Below are positions 30,664-40,778 of a DNA stretch of 64,000 nucleotides, piece after piece. The stretch is from NCBI GenBank assembly GCA_902776365.1, contig CACYPU010000012.1, positions 47,425-111,424 of the forward strand, given 5' to 3'. The translations under genes and the position numbers were made by a program. Position 1 is the first letter of the stretch. Each line of letters begins with the position of its first letter. Source of the DNA: an uncultured Bacteroidota bacterium. GTDB taxonomy: Bacteria > Bacteroidota > Bacteroidia > Bacteroidales > P3. Below the pieces are notes generated by a model that did not search any database, was not told the origin of the DNA, and worked only from the letters and a program-made list of their open reading frames with translations.

Positions 30664-33600
30664 ATGATATATAACGAGTATAAGCAGCTTAATTTGACCC
30701 AGATCGGGCAGGATGTGCGCCGCTACTGGGAGGAGAACGAGACTTTTGAGAAGGGCCAGAAGCTGGCCGAGGGACATCCCGCATATGTGTTCTATGATGG
30801 CCCGCCGTCGGCCAACGGCAAGCCCGGCATCCACCATGTGATGGCTCGCACCATCAAGGATGTCTTCTGCCGCTACAAGGCGCAGAAGGGTTTCTTCGTC
30901 GACCGCAAAGCTGGCTGGGACACCCATGGTCTGCCCGTGGAGCTCGGTGTGGAGAAGAATCTCGGTATCACTAAGGAGGATATTGGCAAGAAGATTTCGG
31001 TTGACGACTATAACAAGGCTTGTCGCGAGGAGGTGATGAAGTACAAGGAGCTGTGGGACGAGCTGACGCGTGTGATGGGCTATTGGGTCGACCTGAAGAA
31101 CCCCTATATCACCTTCAATAACGAGTATATCGAAAGCCTGTGGTTCCTACTGAAGAAGCTCTATGACAAGGGATTGCTCTACAAGGGATACACCATCCAG
31201 CCCTACTCGCCCGCCGCTGGCACCGGTCTCTCGAGCCACGAGCTGAATATGCCCGGCTGCTACCGCGACGTGAAGGATACCACCTGTGTGGCCATGTTCA
31301 AGATTTGCGACCAGGCCGACACCTACGCTATCGCCTGGACCACTACTCCGTGGACACTGCCCAGCAATACCGCCCTCTGCGTGGGTCCCAATATCGACTA
31401 TGTGACCCTCGAGACCACCCACCCCTATAAAGAGACCCCCTGCCGTATTATCATGGCCAAGGCTCTCGTTGGCTCGATGTTCCCCGAGGGCAAGAGTCCC
31501 GAATACAAGATTGTCAGCGAGTGCAAGGGTACCGCGCTGGAAGGCATGCATTATGAACAGTTGATTCCTTGGGTGAAGCCCACGGAAGTCTCTGACAAGG
31601 GCAGCTTCCGCATCATCTTGGGCGACTATGTCACCACCGAGGACGGTACCGGCATTGTGCATATCGCTCCTACCTTCGGTGCCGACGACGCCCGTGTGGC
31701 CAAGAAGGCCGGCATCGGTGACCTGCTGCTCTTCGACCGCGACGGCAAGCAACTGCCCATGGTCGACAAGCAGGGCCGCTTCGCCCCCGTCGAGGATCTC
31801 GACCCCGAATGGGAGAAGAACAACGTGAATGTTGAAGAGTACTCCAAATATGCCGGCAAGTTCGTCAAGAACGCCTACGACCCCACCAAGGGCGAGAAGG
31901 ACATGAGCCTCGATGTGGAACTGGTCATCATGCTCAAGGAGCAGGGCAAGCTCTTCAAGAGCGAGAAGCACACGCACAGCTATCCCCACTGCTGGCGTAC
32001 CGACAAACCCGTGCTCTACTATCCCCTCGACAGCTGGTTCATCCGCACTACCGCCCTCAAGGAGCGCATGATAGAACTCAACAAGACCATCAACTGGAAG
32101 CCCGAGGCCACCGGCAGCGGCCGCTTCGGCAACTGGCTGGAGAATATCGTCGACTGGAACCTCAGCCGCAGTCGCTACTGGGGTACCCCGCTGCCCATCT
32201 GGCGCACCGAGGACGGCAAGGAGGAGAAGTGCATTGGCAGCGTGAAGGAACTGAGCGCCGAGATTGAGAAGGCCGTCAAGGCTGGCCTTATGGACTCGAA
32301 TCCCTACGCCGGCGACTACAAGGACTTCGATTTGCACAGACCCTATATCGACAACGTCATCCTCGTCAGCGACAGTGGCAAGCCCATGCGCCGTGAGCCG
32401 GACCTCATCGACGTGTGGTTCGATAGTGGTGCTATGCCTTACGCCCAGATTCACTACATGGGTGGCGAACTGAAGCCCACCGAGTTCCCGGCCGACTTCA
32501 TCGCCGAGGGCGTCGACCAGACCCGCGGATGGTTCTACACGCTCCACGCCATCGGCACCATGTGCTTCGACAGCGTGGCGTTTAAAAACGTTATTTCTAA
32601 CGGTCTCGTGCTCGACAAGAATGGCAACAAGATGTCGAAGCGCCTCGGCAACGCCGTCGACCCCTTCGAGACCCTCGGCAAGTACGGTCCCGACGCCACT
32701 CGTTGGTATATGATTACCAACAGCCAGCCGTGGGACAACCTGAAGTTCGACGTCGAGGGCGTCGACGAGGTGCGCCGCAAACTCTTCGGCACGCTCTATA
32801 ACACTTACAGCTTCTTCGCCCTCTATGCCAACCTCGACGGCTTCGACTATTCGCAGAAAGACCTGCCCATCAATGAACGCCCCGAGATTGACCGTTGGAT
32901 ACTCTCCGAGCTCAACACGCTGGTGAAGACTGTCGGCGACGCCATGGAGGACTATGAACCCACCCGCGCCGGCCGCGCCATCGGCACCTTCGTGGATGCC
33001 TACCTCAGCAACTGGTATGTGCGTCTCTGCCGCCGTCGTTTCTGGAAAGGCGAGATGACTGCCGACAAAGTGTCTGCCTATCAGACACTCTATACCTGCC
33101 TCGAGACCCTTAGCCGCCTCATGGCTCCCATCGCCCCCTTCTTCAGCGAGAGGATGTTCCTCGACCTCAACGTCGTCACCAAGCGTTATGACGTGGAGAG
33201 CGTGCATCACCTCGGCTTCCCCGAATATCATGCCGAGATGGTCGACAAAGCCCTCGAGGAGCGCATGCAGCTGGCTCAGAAGGTCTGCTCTATGGTTCTC
33301 GGCCTGCGCAAGAAGAGCAACCTCCGTGTGCGTCAGCCGTTGCAGAAGATTGTCATCCCGGTGCGCGACGAGAACATGAAGGCCCAGATTGAGAAGGTGC
33401 AGCACCTCATCTGCTCCGAGCTCAATGTGAAACAAGTGGAGTTCCTTGCTGCCGACAACGACCTGCTGGTAAAGAAGATTAAGCCCAACTTCAAGACCCT
33501 CGGCCCGCGCTACGGCAAGGTGATGAAAGCCCTCGGCGCCGCCATCATGGCCTTTAGCCAGCAGCAGATCAACGCCCTCGAGGCCGAAGGCCGTTGTGTG

Positions 33601-33987
33601 GTCAACGTCGAAGGTCAGGACTGTGAAGTGCTGCTGAGCGACGTGGAAATTGCTACGCAGGACATCCCCGGCTGGGTGGTGGCCAACGACGGCAGCCTCA
33701 CCGTGGCCCTCGACATCCAGCTCACTCCCGAGCTCATCAACGAAGGCATCGCCCGCGAATTGGTCAACCGCATTCAGAATATCCGTAAGGAGCAGTTCGA
33801 TGTCACCGACCGAATCGTCGTCGAACTTCAGAGTGGCGAGTGGGACAGCGCCATCAACGCCCACCGCGACTACATCTGCACCGAGACCCTCTGCACCTCA
33901 CTGACCCTCGCCCCCGAAGTGAAGGAGGGCACCCCCATCGAACTCCTCGACGGCCAGAACACGCAGATTAAGATAGCCAAAGCCTAA
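30664..33987 (+). CDS. ileS: Isoleucyl-tRNA synthetase
   Basis: A 1107-aa class I synthetase. The HIGH-like motif is GIHH in DGPPSANGKPGIHHVMAR, KMSKS is NKMSKR, and the editing domain has WTTTPWTLPSN. The tRNA-binding tail contains RKKSNLRVRQPLQK. The length and tail fit the eukaryote-like IleS2 group usual in Bacteroidetes. First gene of ileS-M20-MATE-murB, whose members touch or overlap one another. Confidence 0.96.
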   Translation: MIYNEYKQLNLTQIGQDVRRYWEENETFEKGQKLAEGHPAYVFYDGPPSANGKPGIHHVMARTIKDVFCRYKAQKGFFVDRKAGWDTHGLPVELGVEKNLGITKEDIGKKISVDDYNKACREEVMKYKELWDELTRVMGYWVDLKNPYITFNNEYIESLWFLLKKLYDKGLLYKGYTIQPYSPAAGTGLSSHELNMPGCYRDVKDTTCVAMFKICDQADTYAIAWTTTPWTLPSNTALCVGPNIDYVTLETTHPYKETPCRIIMAKALVGSMFPEGKSPEYKIVSECKGTALEGMHYEQLIPWVKPTEVSDKGSFRIILGDYVTTEDGTGIVHIAPTFGADDARVAKKAGIGDLLLFDRDGKQLPMVDKQGRFAPVEDLDPEWEKNNVNVEEYSKYAGKFVKNAYDPTKGEKDMSLDVELVIMLKEQGKLFKSEKHTHSYPHCWRTDKPVLYYPLDSWFIRTTALKERMIELNKTINWKPEATGSGRFGNWLENIVDWNLSRSRYWGTPLPIWRTEDGKEEKCIGSVKELSAEIEKAVKAGLMDSNPYAGDYKDFDLHRPYIDNVILVSDSGKPMRREPDLIDVWFDSGAMPYAQIHYMGGELKPTEFPADFIAEGVDQTRGWFYTLHAIGTMCFDSVAFKNVISNGLVLDKNGNKMSKRLGNAVDPFETLGKYGPDATRWYMITNSQPWDNLKFDVEGVDEVRRKLFGTLYNTYSFFALYANLDGFDYSQKDLPINERPEIDRWILSELNTLVKTVGDAMEDYEPTRAGRAIGTFVDAYLSNWYVRLCRRRFWKGEMTADKVSAYQTLYTCLETLSRLMAPIAPFFSERMFLDLNVVTKRYDVESVHHLGFPEYHAEMVDKALEERMQLAQKVCSMVLGLRKKSNLRVRQPLQKIVIPVRDENMKAQIEKVQHLICSELNVKQVEFLAADNDLLVKKIKPNFKTLGPRYGKVMKALGAAIMAFSQQQINALEAEGRCVVNVEGQDCEVLLSDVEIATQDIPGWVVANDGSLTVALDIQLTPELINEGIARELVNRIQNIRKEQFDVTDRIVVELQSGEWDSAINAHRDYICTETLCTSLTLAPEVKEGTPIELLDGQNTQIKIAKA

Positions 33988-35192
33988 TGGAAAACCTGAT
34001 AGATAAAATCAAACAACTGGCTCACGCGCAGCGGGAGGAGGTGATAGAGTGGCGGCGCTGGATGCATCGGCACCCCGACCTCTCGCAAGAGGAGTACGGC
34101 ACCATGGAGTTCGTGGCCGAACGGTTGCGCGAGATGGGGCTGACCCCCAAGACAGGCATCGGGAAGACCGGTGTGATGGCCATGCTTCGCGGCAAAGACC
34201 CCGACAGTTACTGTGTGGCTTTGCGCTCCGACTATGATGCCCTGCCCATCACCGAGTGCACGGGTCTGCCTTTCGCCAGCGAGAAGCCTGGCGTGATGCA
34301 TGCCTGCGGGCACGATATGCACACCTGTTCGCTCCTCGGCGCCATCAAGATTCTCATCCAGCTGCGCGACCACATCAGCGGCTCGCTCATGTTCATCTTC
34401 GAGCCCAGCGAGGAGAAATACCCCGGCGGTGCCCGCATGATGATGGAGGACGGCCTTTTCGACGAGGTGATGCCTAATGAGATATACTCTTTCCACTGCC
34501 TGCCGGAGATGGATTTTGGCAAAGTGGGCATGCGCAAGGGCAAGTATATGGCCTCGACCGATGAGCTCTATTGGACTGTCAAGGGTCTCGGTGGCCACGG
34601 TGCCACGCCGCACCTTAGCGTCGACCCCATCGTGGTGGCCAGCCATATTGTCATCGCCTTGCAGCAGGTGGTCTCGCGCAATGCTGCCCCGATGATGCCC
34701 ACGGTGCTCACCATCGGCAAGATACAGGAGGTGGGCGGCCGCACCAACATCATCCCCGACACGGTGAAGATGGAGGGCATCATCCGCACCTTCGACGAGA
34801 AGTGGCGCCTCGAGGCCCACGAGAAGATTCGCAAGATCAGTACCGGCGTGGCCGAGGCCATGGGTGCCGAATGCGACCTCTTCATTGATTATGGTTATCC
34901 TTACGTCTTCAACGATGAAGCCTGCACGCAGCAGGTACACGACAACGCCTGCGCCTTCCTCGGCGAGGAGAACGTCGAGTGGCTCGACCTCCGCATGACC
35001 GCCGAGGACTTCGCCTTCTTCGCACAGAAGATTCCAGCTTGCTATTTCCGCATCGGCATCCACGAGCCCGGTACCCCCTTCAGCAACCTCCACCGTCCCA
35101 ACCTCATGGTCGACGAGCGCAGCCTGGAACTGGCCAACGGCCTCATCGCCTACAACGCCCTCATGGCATTGAAAAACAGGATAAAACAATAA
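33987..35192 (+). CDS. M20 family amidohydrolase
   Basis: A 401-aa metal-dependent amidohydrolase of the aminoacylase/hippurate hydrolase type. Metal ligands are in HACGHDMHT and FEPSEEKYPGG, and the distal His in SNLHRPNLMVDE. It removes acyl groups from N-acyl amino acids or related amides; the true substrate is unknown. The stop of ileS overlaps its ATG by one base (TAATG). Confidence 0.88.
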   Translation: MENLIDKIKQLAHAQREEVIEWRRWMHRHPDLSQEEYGTMEFVAERLREMGLTPKTGIGKTGVMAMLRGKDPDSYCVALRSDYDALPITECTGLPFASEKPGVMHACGHDMHTCSLLGAIKILIQLRDHISGSLMFIFEPSEEKYPGGARMMMEDGLFDEVMPNEIYSFHCLPEMDFGKVGMRKGKYMASTDELYWTVKGLGGHGATPHLSVDPIVVASHIVIALQQVVSRNAAPMMPTVLTIGKIQEVGGRTNIIPDTVKMEGIIRTFDEKWRLEAHEKIRKISTGVAEAMGAECDLFIDYGYPYVFNDEACTQQVHDNACAFLGEENVEWLDLRMTAEDFAFFAQKIPACYFRIGIHEPGTPFSNLHRPNLMVDERSLELANGLIAYNALMALKNRIKQ

Positions 35193-36620
35193 ATGGACAA
35201 CGATATTCGCGAACTCGAAAACAAGCCCATGGGCAAGCTCCTCTGGCAGTATGCGCTGCCGGCGGTGGCGAGTCAGGTGGTGACGTCGATATATAATATC
35301 GTCGACCGTATCTTCCTCGGCAACAGCCCTGACGACGGCAAGATGCTGCTTGCGGCCCTCACTATTACATTCCCCTTGATGAATATCATCCATGCCTTTG
35401 GCGCTCTGGTGGGTGCCGGTTCGAGTGCTCGCATGAGTATCGTGCTGGGGCGCAAGGATGTGCGATGGGCTGAGAAGATTCTGGGCAACAGTGTTTTGTT
35501 GACTTTTCTGTTCGGCTTTATCTTTGTGTTGGGTGGTTATCTGTGGATGCATCCGGTTATGCAGCTCTTTGCCGACGGTGCCACGCAGCAGGTGCTCGAT
35601 ACTGCCTGTGAGTACATGTACATCGTCCTCCCAGGTATGTTCCTGGTGACATTGACGTTGAATCTTGTAGGCCTTATCCGCTCCTCGGGCTATCCCATGA
35701 AGAGCATGTGGATTATGGTTTTTGGCGCGGGTCTGAACATTGTGCTCGACTTCGTCTTCATCAGTGAGTTGGGCTGGGGCATGAAGGGCGCTGCCTGGGC
35801 CACCACCATTTCTATGGCCGCCTCAGCCACTGTGGCGATAATCCACTTCGTGCAGCCGCACTCCTTCATCCGCTTCAAACGCCATATCTGGGCGCCTAAG
35901 TTCTACATCTTCCGTAATATTCTGGCCATCGGCATCAGCCCTTTTTCGATGAATGTGGCGGCCTTCGCTGTGGTGGCGGTGCTCAACCGACAGTTGATAC
36001 ACTACGGTGGCGATGATGCAATGACCGTCTATGGTGCCGCCAACTCATATATGGGACTGATATTTATGGTGTTGTTGGGATTGTGTCAGGCCATGCAGCC
36101 CATCGCAGGCTACAACTATGGCGCCCGGCGCAACGACCGCTTGCGGGAAGTGTATATTTTGACAATGAAGATTTGCGTCATTATTGGTATCATAGGTGCC
36201 GCCTCTGCGATATTGTTCCCGCGAACTATTATAGGCTGTTTCAACTCCGAACCCGAGATTCTCGATATGGGAGGCCCCGCCCTGCGCTACCTGTTGGTTT
36301 TCTGTCCCTTGATAGCTTTCACGGTCACCAACTCGCAGCTCTTCCAGAGCATTGACCAGCCGTGGATAGCCATCGTCACCAGCCTCTCACGCCAGGTTAT
36401 TTTCCTCATTCCGCTGTCACTCATCCTGCCAGGACTCTGCTTTGATGCTATCCACGACGGTGTTACCGGAGTGTGGCAGGCTTGTGCCATCTGCGATGTG
36501 CTGGGTGCTCTATTGTCACTGGTGTTGCTGCTCACTCACCGACAAGTCTTCCGCATGGACTACGTCCCGAAGGAGCGTCGTCCGCGCAAGGAGCTTGGAC
36601 CCAAAGAAAATGAAAAGTGA
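35193..36620 (+). CDS. MATE family efflux transporter
   Basis: A 475-aa, 12-helix multidrug/cation antiporter. The N-terminus (MGKLLWQYALPAVASQVVTS...IVDRIFLG) and the mid-segment GLCQAMQPIAGYNYGAR are characteristic. It starts directly after the stop of the M20 gene. Transport substrate unknown. Confidence 0.9.
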   Translation: MDNDIRELENKPMGKLLWQYALPAVASQVVTSIYNIVDRIFLGNSPDDGKMLLAALTITFPLMNIIHAFGALVGAGSSARMSIVLGRKDVRWAEKILGNSVLLTFLFGFIFVLGGYLWMHPVMQLFADGATQQVLDTACEYMYIVLPGMFLVTLTLNLVGLIRSSGYPMKSMWIMVFGAGLNIVLDFVFISELGWGMKGAAWATTISMAASATVAIIHFVQPHSFIRFKRHIWAPKFYIFRNILAIGISPFSMNVAAFAVVAVLNRQLIHYGGDDAMTVYGAANSYMGLIFMVLLGLCQAMQPIAGYNYGARRNDRLREVYILTMKICVIIGIIGAASAILFPRTIIGCFNSEPEILDMGGPALRYLLVFCPLIAFTVTNSQLFQSIDQPWIAIVTSLSRQVIFLIPLSLILPGLCFDAIHDGVTGVWQACAICDVLGALLSLVLLLTHRQVFRMDYVPKERRPRKELGPKENEK

Positions 36621-37570
36621 AGGTCTTTGAGAACATATCATTGAAGGAATACAACACTTTCGGCATCGACGTGAAAGCACGGCGGCTGGTGGTGATTGAG
36701 CCCGACGACGAGGTCCCGCCACAGGATGGCGAGGTGCAGGTGATTGGTGCCGGCAGCAACATGGTCTTTACCAAGGACTACGATGGCACCGTCATCACGT
36801 TGTCTAATACCTTTCACCTCTCACCTCTCACCTCTCACCTTGTCACAGCTTGGGGAGGCATGGTGATGGACGACCTCATCCGTTGGACCCTCGACAATGG
36901 CCTCTATGGCCTAGAGAACCTCTCCGCCATCCCCGGCACCGTGGGGGCTTCGGCGGTGCAGAATGTGGGAGCCTACGGCGCCGAGGCCAAGGATTTTATC
37001 GAATCTGTCGAAGTCTACGACCTGCAGGAACGCCGCCATTGCACCTTCAGCAATGCCGACTGCCACTTCGCCTACCGTGACTCCTTCTTCAAACACCATC
37101 CCAATCGCTACCTTATTCTTCGTGTCACCTACCGCCTGAGCCGCGAGTTTGTCCCCAACCTCAGCTACAAAGCCCTTGAAGGCCAGCCTCACGCCAGTGC
37201 CCAGCAGCTCCGCGAGGCCATCACGGAACTCCGCTGGAGCAAGCTTCCGCGTCCCGAGGAGCACGGCTCTGCAGGCAGCTTTTTCAAAAACCCCGTGGTC
37301 GACGATGCCGTGGTCGTCAGGCTGAAAGTGGATTATCCGGACATGCCGGTATATCCGGTGAACAAGCTCTCCGCGGGCTGGCTAATTGACAAGGCCGGAT
37401 GGAAAGGCCGCACACAGGGTAGGGCAGGGGTCTGGCCTAAGAACGCCTTGGTGCTTTACAACGCCGGCGATTGCACGGGTGACGAAGTCCGTGCCCTTGC
37501 TGCCGCTATTCAGCAAGATGTGAAACAAAAATTCGGCGTCGCCCTCGACCCCGAAGCAATAATCATATAA
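36617..37570 (+). CDS. murB: UDP-N-acetylenolpyruvoylglucosamine reductase
   Basis: A 317-aa FAD enzyme of peptidoglycan precursor synthesis. MKVFENISLKEYNTFGI, VIGAGSNMV, NLSAIPGTVGASAVQNVGAYG (FAD site), YRDSFFK and AGSFFKNPV are hallmark segments; the catalytic Ser and Glu regions are intact. The start is GTG at 36617, overlapping the MATE stop (GTGA); no ATG in frame fits. Residues about 65-75 (TFHLSPLTSHL) come from a CACCTCT tandem repeat inserted before the WGG segment. Confidence 0.94.
   Translation: MKVFENISLKEYNTFGIDVKARRLVVIEPDDEVPPQDGEVQVIGAGSNMVFTKDYDGTVITLSNTFHLSPLTSHLVTAWGGMVMDDLIRWTLDNGLYGLENLSAIPGTVGASAVQNVGAYGAEAKDFIESVEVYDLQERRHCTFSNADCHFAYRDSFFKHHPNRYLILRVTYRLSREFVPNLSYKALEGQPHASAQQLREAITELRWSKLPRPEEHGSAGSFFKNPVVDDAVVVRLKVDYPDMPVYPVNKLSAGWLIDKAGWKGRTQGRAGVWPKNALVLYNAGDCTGDEVRALAAAIQQDVKQKFGVALDPEAIII
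36810..36841 (+). repeat. In-gene heptamer repeat (TCACCTC) in murB
   Basis: Units CTTTCAC, CTCTCAC, CTCTCAC, CTCTCAC, CTT in tandem. Confidence 0.85.
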
Positions 37571-37609
37571 AGCTCAATCAAAACGAATGAAAAATTTTGA
37601 TTGTTTTTT

Positions 37610-37617
37610 TAGTTTTG
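37610..37617 (+). promoter_or_regulatory. -7 box (TAGTTTTG)
   Basis: TAGTTTTG 21 nt before the ATG at 37638. Confidence 0.55.
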
Positions 37618-37637
37618 TTTGAAATAAATAGAATGAT

Positions 37638-38246
37638 ATGGAAAAAGTAGAGAAATTCTGGCAGTGGTTCCAGGACCATAACGAGGAACTCGTCGCAATG
37701 GGCGACCTGGAAGACAAGCAGCGCGAACAGCTCGAAAATGCCCTCCAGTACCAACTCACCAAATACTGCAACGGCCTCAGCTTCGAGATAGGTGACGCCA
37801 CCGCCAACGGCCGCACACTCACTTTCACCGCCGAGGGCGACACCGACCTCTTCCGCTATGTCGTCGAGCTCGTAGACAACGCCCCCGACCTCGACTGGTG
37901 GGAATTCGTCGCCTTCAAGCAACCCATGGACACCGAGCTCAAGGTGCGCTTCGACAAACTCCTCTTCGACACCCGCAAGATGTACTTCCAACAGCTCGAG
38001 TGCGAAGAAGAACCCGAGATGCTCGGCCTCCGCATCGCCGTGGATGACGGCCAGCGGCAGGACGAGGACTTCCAGGTAGGAGTCTATGTGACCCTCGAGT
38101 CGCTGATGGGCGAGTTCGACTGCGCCACCCTCATCGGCTACATGGAGACCGTCCCCGTCCCTGACGAGCCCTTCAAGGCAGGTTTCCAACCCCTCGACGA
38201 CCTGCCCAAATTCGTCGAATGGTTCAAAGCTAAACGTGACGCGTAA
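37638..38246 (+). CDS. Acidic cytoplasmic protein, function unknown
   Basis: A 202-aa strongly acidic protein without signal or membrane segment. It starts MEKVEKFWQWFQDHNEEL and contains DNAPDLDWWEFVAFKQP and several EEEPE/DDGQRQDED stretches. I do not recognise a family with certainty; the plan resembles small Bacteroidetes proteins related to DUF695-type folds. Own promoter, no obvious partner. Confidence 0.65.
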   Translation: MEKVEKFWQWFQDHNEELVAMGDLEDKQREQLENALQYQLTKYCNGLSFEIGDATANGRTLTFTAEGDTDLFRYVVELVDNAPDLDWWEFVAFKQPMDTELKVRFDKLLFDTRKMYFQQLECEEEPEMLGLRIAVDDGQRQDEDFQVGVYVTLESLMGEFDCATLIGYMETVPVPDEPFKAGFQPLDDLPKFVEWFKAKRDA

Positions 38247-38324
38247 AAGGTGAGATTATAGGTATCGCTATCTCGTTTTTATATAACTACAACACTAAAA
38301 AATCAACACTCTGCAAAACTTTTT

Positions 38325-38355
38325 TTTGTCAGTATCAAAAAAAAGTGTATATTTG
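38325..38355 (+). promoter_or_regulatory. Promoter (TTTG-N19-TATATTTG)
   Basis: TTTG at 38325 and TATATTTG at 38348-38355, 19-nt spacing; ATG at 38394. Confidence 0.75.
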
Positions 38356-38393
38356 CACCTTGAAAACATTTTTTTAATTAAATATCCAACCCC

Positions 38394-39083
38394 ATGAAAC
38401 ACCTCAGAAATACCATCTTCTTCTTGGCTTTCGTCGCCGTGTTCTGTCCTCTTACGGCTTCCGCCCAGAACAGCCGCGCCTATATCCGCGATGCCATCAC
38501 TGAACTTGGCGAATGCCGCAATGTCGCCATCACTCGTACCGGCGGCGACCTGATGATTTACGGCACCAACGGTTTCTACCAAATGGGTTGCCCCGCCTCC
38601 CTCGTCTCCAAACTCCAGGAGCTCTATGCCGACGGTCACTACATCGATGATGTGCAAATCACCGAGAATGGTGCCTGGGTCGTCCTCTATGACGACAATG
38701 GCGTCGCTTGGAGCAACATCCCCAGAAGTCTGGAAAAGAAAATCCGTGCTTATAATGACGAGGGTGAGCGCATCGACGCCATCACCTTCAACGACGATGG
38801 CGACTGGGTAGTGGTCGGCCACACCAAGTACTCCGCCTCCAGCACCGACTTCGTCGAATGGCTTCAGGAAGGAGAAGAGTCCTATGGTGAGCTCTGGACC
38901 GTTTGCCTCACCGACGATGCCATGGTCGCCGTCTATGCCCGTGGCTACCAGTTCGTCGGCGAAGTGCCTCAGAGCCTCAAAGACGCCCTCGCCCAAACGC
39001 AAATCGACGTCTACCGCCTCAAAATTGCTGGCTCCTCATGGTTCTTCGCCAACAAAGCCGGCCAGTACCAGTACACCATGTAA
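38394..39083 (+). CDS. Secreted protein with propeller-like repeats
   Basis: A 229-aa exported protein (signal ...FVAVFCPLTASA). The mature part repeats a beta-rich pattern, VAITRTGGDLMIYGTNGF, VQITENGAWVVLYDDNGV and ITFNDDGDWVVVGHTKY, suggestive of a partial beta-propeller or WG-like repeat. Function unknown. A 10-bp hairpin (CCGAAGCCGT/ACGGCTTCGG, 39124-39157) follows but lacks a T-tract. Confidence 0.7.
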   Translation: MKHLRNTIFFLAFVAVFCPLTASAQNSRAYIRDAITELGECRNVAITRTGGDLMIYGTNGFYQMGCPASLVSKLQELYADGHYIDDVQITENGAWVVLYDDNGVAWSNIPRSLEKKIRAYNDEGERIDAITFNDDGDWVVVGHTKYSASSTDFVEWLQEGEESYGELWTVCLTDDAMVAVYARGYQFVGEVPQSLKDALAQTQIDVYRLKIAGSSWFFANKAGQYQYTM

Positions 39084-39179
39084 CTCCCACGGCGCACTCC
39101 GCCGTCTGGTTAAACCACTCTCTCCGAAGCCGTCCTCCACGTGAGGAACGGCTTCGGCCGTTACTGCCGAAAAAAAGAT

Positions 39180-39210
39180 TTTGCCATGTGAATAAAATTG
39201 TGTATTTTTG
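39180..39210 (+). promoter_or_regulatory. Promoter of purA (TTTG-N19-TATTTTTG)
   Basis: TTTG at 39180 and TATTTTTG at 39203-39210 with 19 nt between; ATG at 39275. Confidence 0.8.
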
Positions 39211-39274
39211 CATTTTGTGTTGAATGGGAAATGTGTGCGTGGGATAATGTTTATTTGTTGATAATAAAGTATAT

Positions 39275-40573
39275 ATGACAAAGATAGATGTTCTGTTAGG
39301 TCTCCAATGGGGCGACGAAGGCAAGGGTAAGATTGTCGACGTGCTCACCCCGAACTACGACGTGGTGGCCCGTTTCCAGGGTGGCCCCAATGCCGGTCAC
39401 ACCCTCGAGTTCAACGGCATGAAGCATGTGCTGCATATTATTCCCAGCGGCATCTTCCACAGCGACAAAATCAACCTCATCGGCAACGGCGTCCTCATCG
39501 AACCCCGCATCTTCCGCCAGGAAATCGAGGGCATCGCTGAGAAAGGCGTCGACGCCACAAAGAACCTCTTTGTCAGCAAGAAGGCTCACCTCATCCTGCC
39601 CTCCCACCGCATGATGGACGCCGCCAACGAGCAGGCCAAGGGCAACAGCAAAATCGGCTCCACCCTCAAGGGCATTGGACCCGCCTATACCGACAAAATC
39701 GCCCGCACGGGCATCCGTGTCGGCGACATCCTCGCCCCCGACTTCATCGAGCGCTATGGCCAGCTCAAACGCCAGCACCTGATGATGGCCCACGCCATGG
39801 ACTTCGATGTCGACGCCTTCCGTATCGACAATATGACGCTCAGCGAATACGAGAAAGTCTGGATGGAGAGTCTCGCCACCCTCAAGCGTTTCCGCTTCGT
39901 CAACAGCGAATACTTCATCAACCAGTGCCTCCGCGACAACAAGAAAGTCCTCGCCGAAGGTGCCCAGGCCATGATGCTCGACATCGACTTCGGAACCTAC
40001 CCCTTCGTCACTTCTTCCAATACTATCACAGCAGGTGTCTGCACCGGCCTCGGCGTCGCACCCTCTTCCATCGGCAAAGTCATGGGCATCACCAAAGCCT
40101 ACTGCACCCGTGTCGGCGCCGGCCCTTTCCCCACACAGCTCGACGACGAGATTGGTCATAAACTCTGCGAGCTGGGTCACGAATATGGTGCCACCACCGG
40201 CCGTCCCCGTCGCTGCGGATGGATCGACCTCCCCGCACTCCGCTACGCCTGCATGATCAATGGCGTCACCGAGCTCTACGTCACCAAGCCCGACGTCATG
40301 AACGACTTCGAGACTGTCAACATGTGCACCGGCTACCAGATTGAAGGTCAGTGCACCGACGAGATACCCTTCGAATACAACACCGTCCACATCGACCCCG
40401 TCCTTACGCCCTTCCCCGGCTGGAAACAAAGCCTGCAGGGTATCGACAGCTACGACCGCCTTCCCGAACATCTCCGCACCTTCCTTGCCGCCATCGAGCA
40501 GCAGACCGGCGTCCCCATCGCCGCCGTCAGCATCAGCCCCGACCGCAAGGATGTCCTCTTCAAGACCGTATAA
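39275..40573 (+). CDS. purA: Adenylosuccinate synthetase
   Basis: A 432-aa enzyme joining IMP and aspartate with GTP in AMP synthesis. GLQWGDEGKGKIVD (P-loop and catalytic Asp), GGPNAGHT (catalytic His), GIGPAYTDK and TGRPRRCGW are intact, with the usual length. Together with purH at 26.2-27.7 kb it places two separate purine-synthesis genes in the window. Confidence 0.97.
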   Translation: MTKIDVLLGLQWGDEGKGKIVDVLTPNYDVVARFQGGPNAGHTLEFNGMKHVLHIIPSGIFHSDKINLIGNGVLIEPRIFRQEIEGIAEKGVDATKNLFVSKKAHLILPSHRMMDAANEQAKGNSKIGSTLKGIGPAYTDKIARTGIRVGDILAPDFIERYGQLKRQHLMMAHAMDFDVDAFRIDNMTLSEYEKVWMESLATLKRFRFVNSEYFINQCLRDNKKVLAEGAQAMMLDIDFGTYPFVTSSNTITAGVCTGLGVAPSSIGKVMGITKAYCTRVGAGPFPTQLDDEIGHKLCELGHEYGATTGRPRRCGWIDLPALRYACMINGVTELYVTKPDVMNDFETVNMCTGYQIEGQCTDEIPFEYNTVHIDPVLTPFPGWKQSLQGIDSYDRLPEHLRTFLAAIEQQTGVPIAAVSISPDRKDVLFKTV

Positions 40574-40592
40574 TTAACAACAATATAGCCCT

Positions 40593-40775
40593 ATGAAAGT
40601 CCTCTCGATTATTCTTTCCGCAGTGGCCACAATCTGCCTTATCGTCTCCATAGCGTTGAGCGATGAATGCAGGTCTGATGAATACGAGCTCTACACTGGC
40701 TTCATGATTTTCTTCTCGCTGCTTTTCATGGCAGTGGGAGCATTGTCGACAATACACGCATTTAAAAAGAATTAA
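40593..40775 (+). CDS. Small two-helix membrane protein
   Basis: A 60-aa protein with two hydrophobic segments (VLSIILSAVATICLIVSIAL and FMIFFSLLFMAVGALSTIHA) separated by a short acidic loop (SDECRSDEYE). No family recognised. Lies 19 nt after purA and 3 nt before the GYF_2 gene, so it likely belongs to the same transcript. Confidence 0.6.
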   Translation: MKVLSIILSAVATICLIVSIALSDECRSDEYELYTGFMIFFSLLFMAVGALSTIHAFKKN

Positions 40776-40778
40776 GCC

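Noticed and set aside
31147-33864. Long minus-strand open frame opposite ileS (about 900 codons)
   Set aside because: GC-rich third positions of ileS keep the complementary frame open; the translation is low-complexity (His, Val, Gly, Glu) and matches no family.
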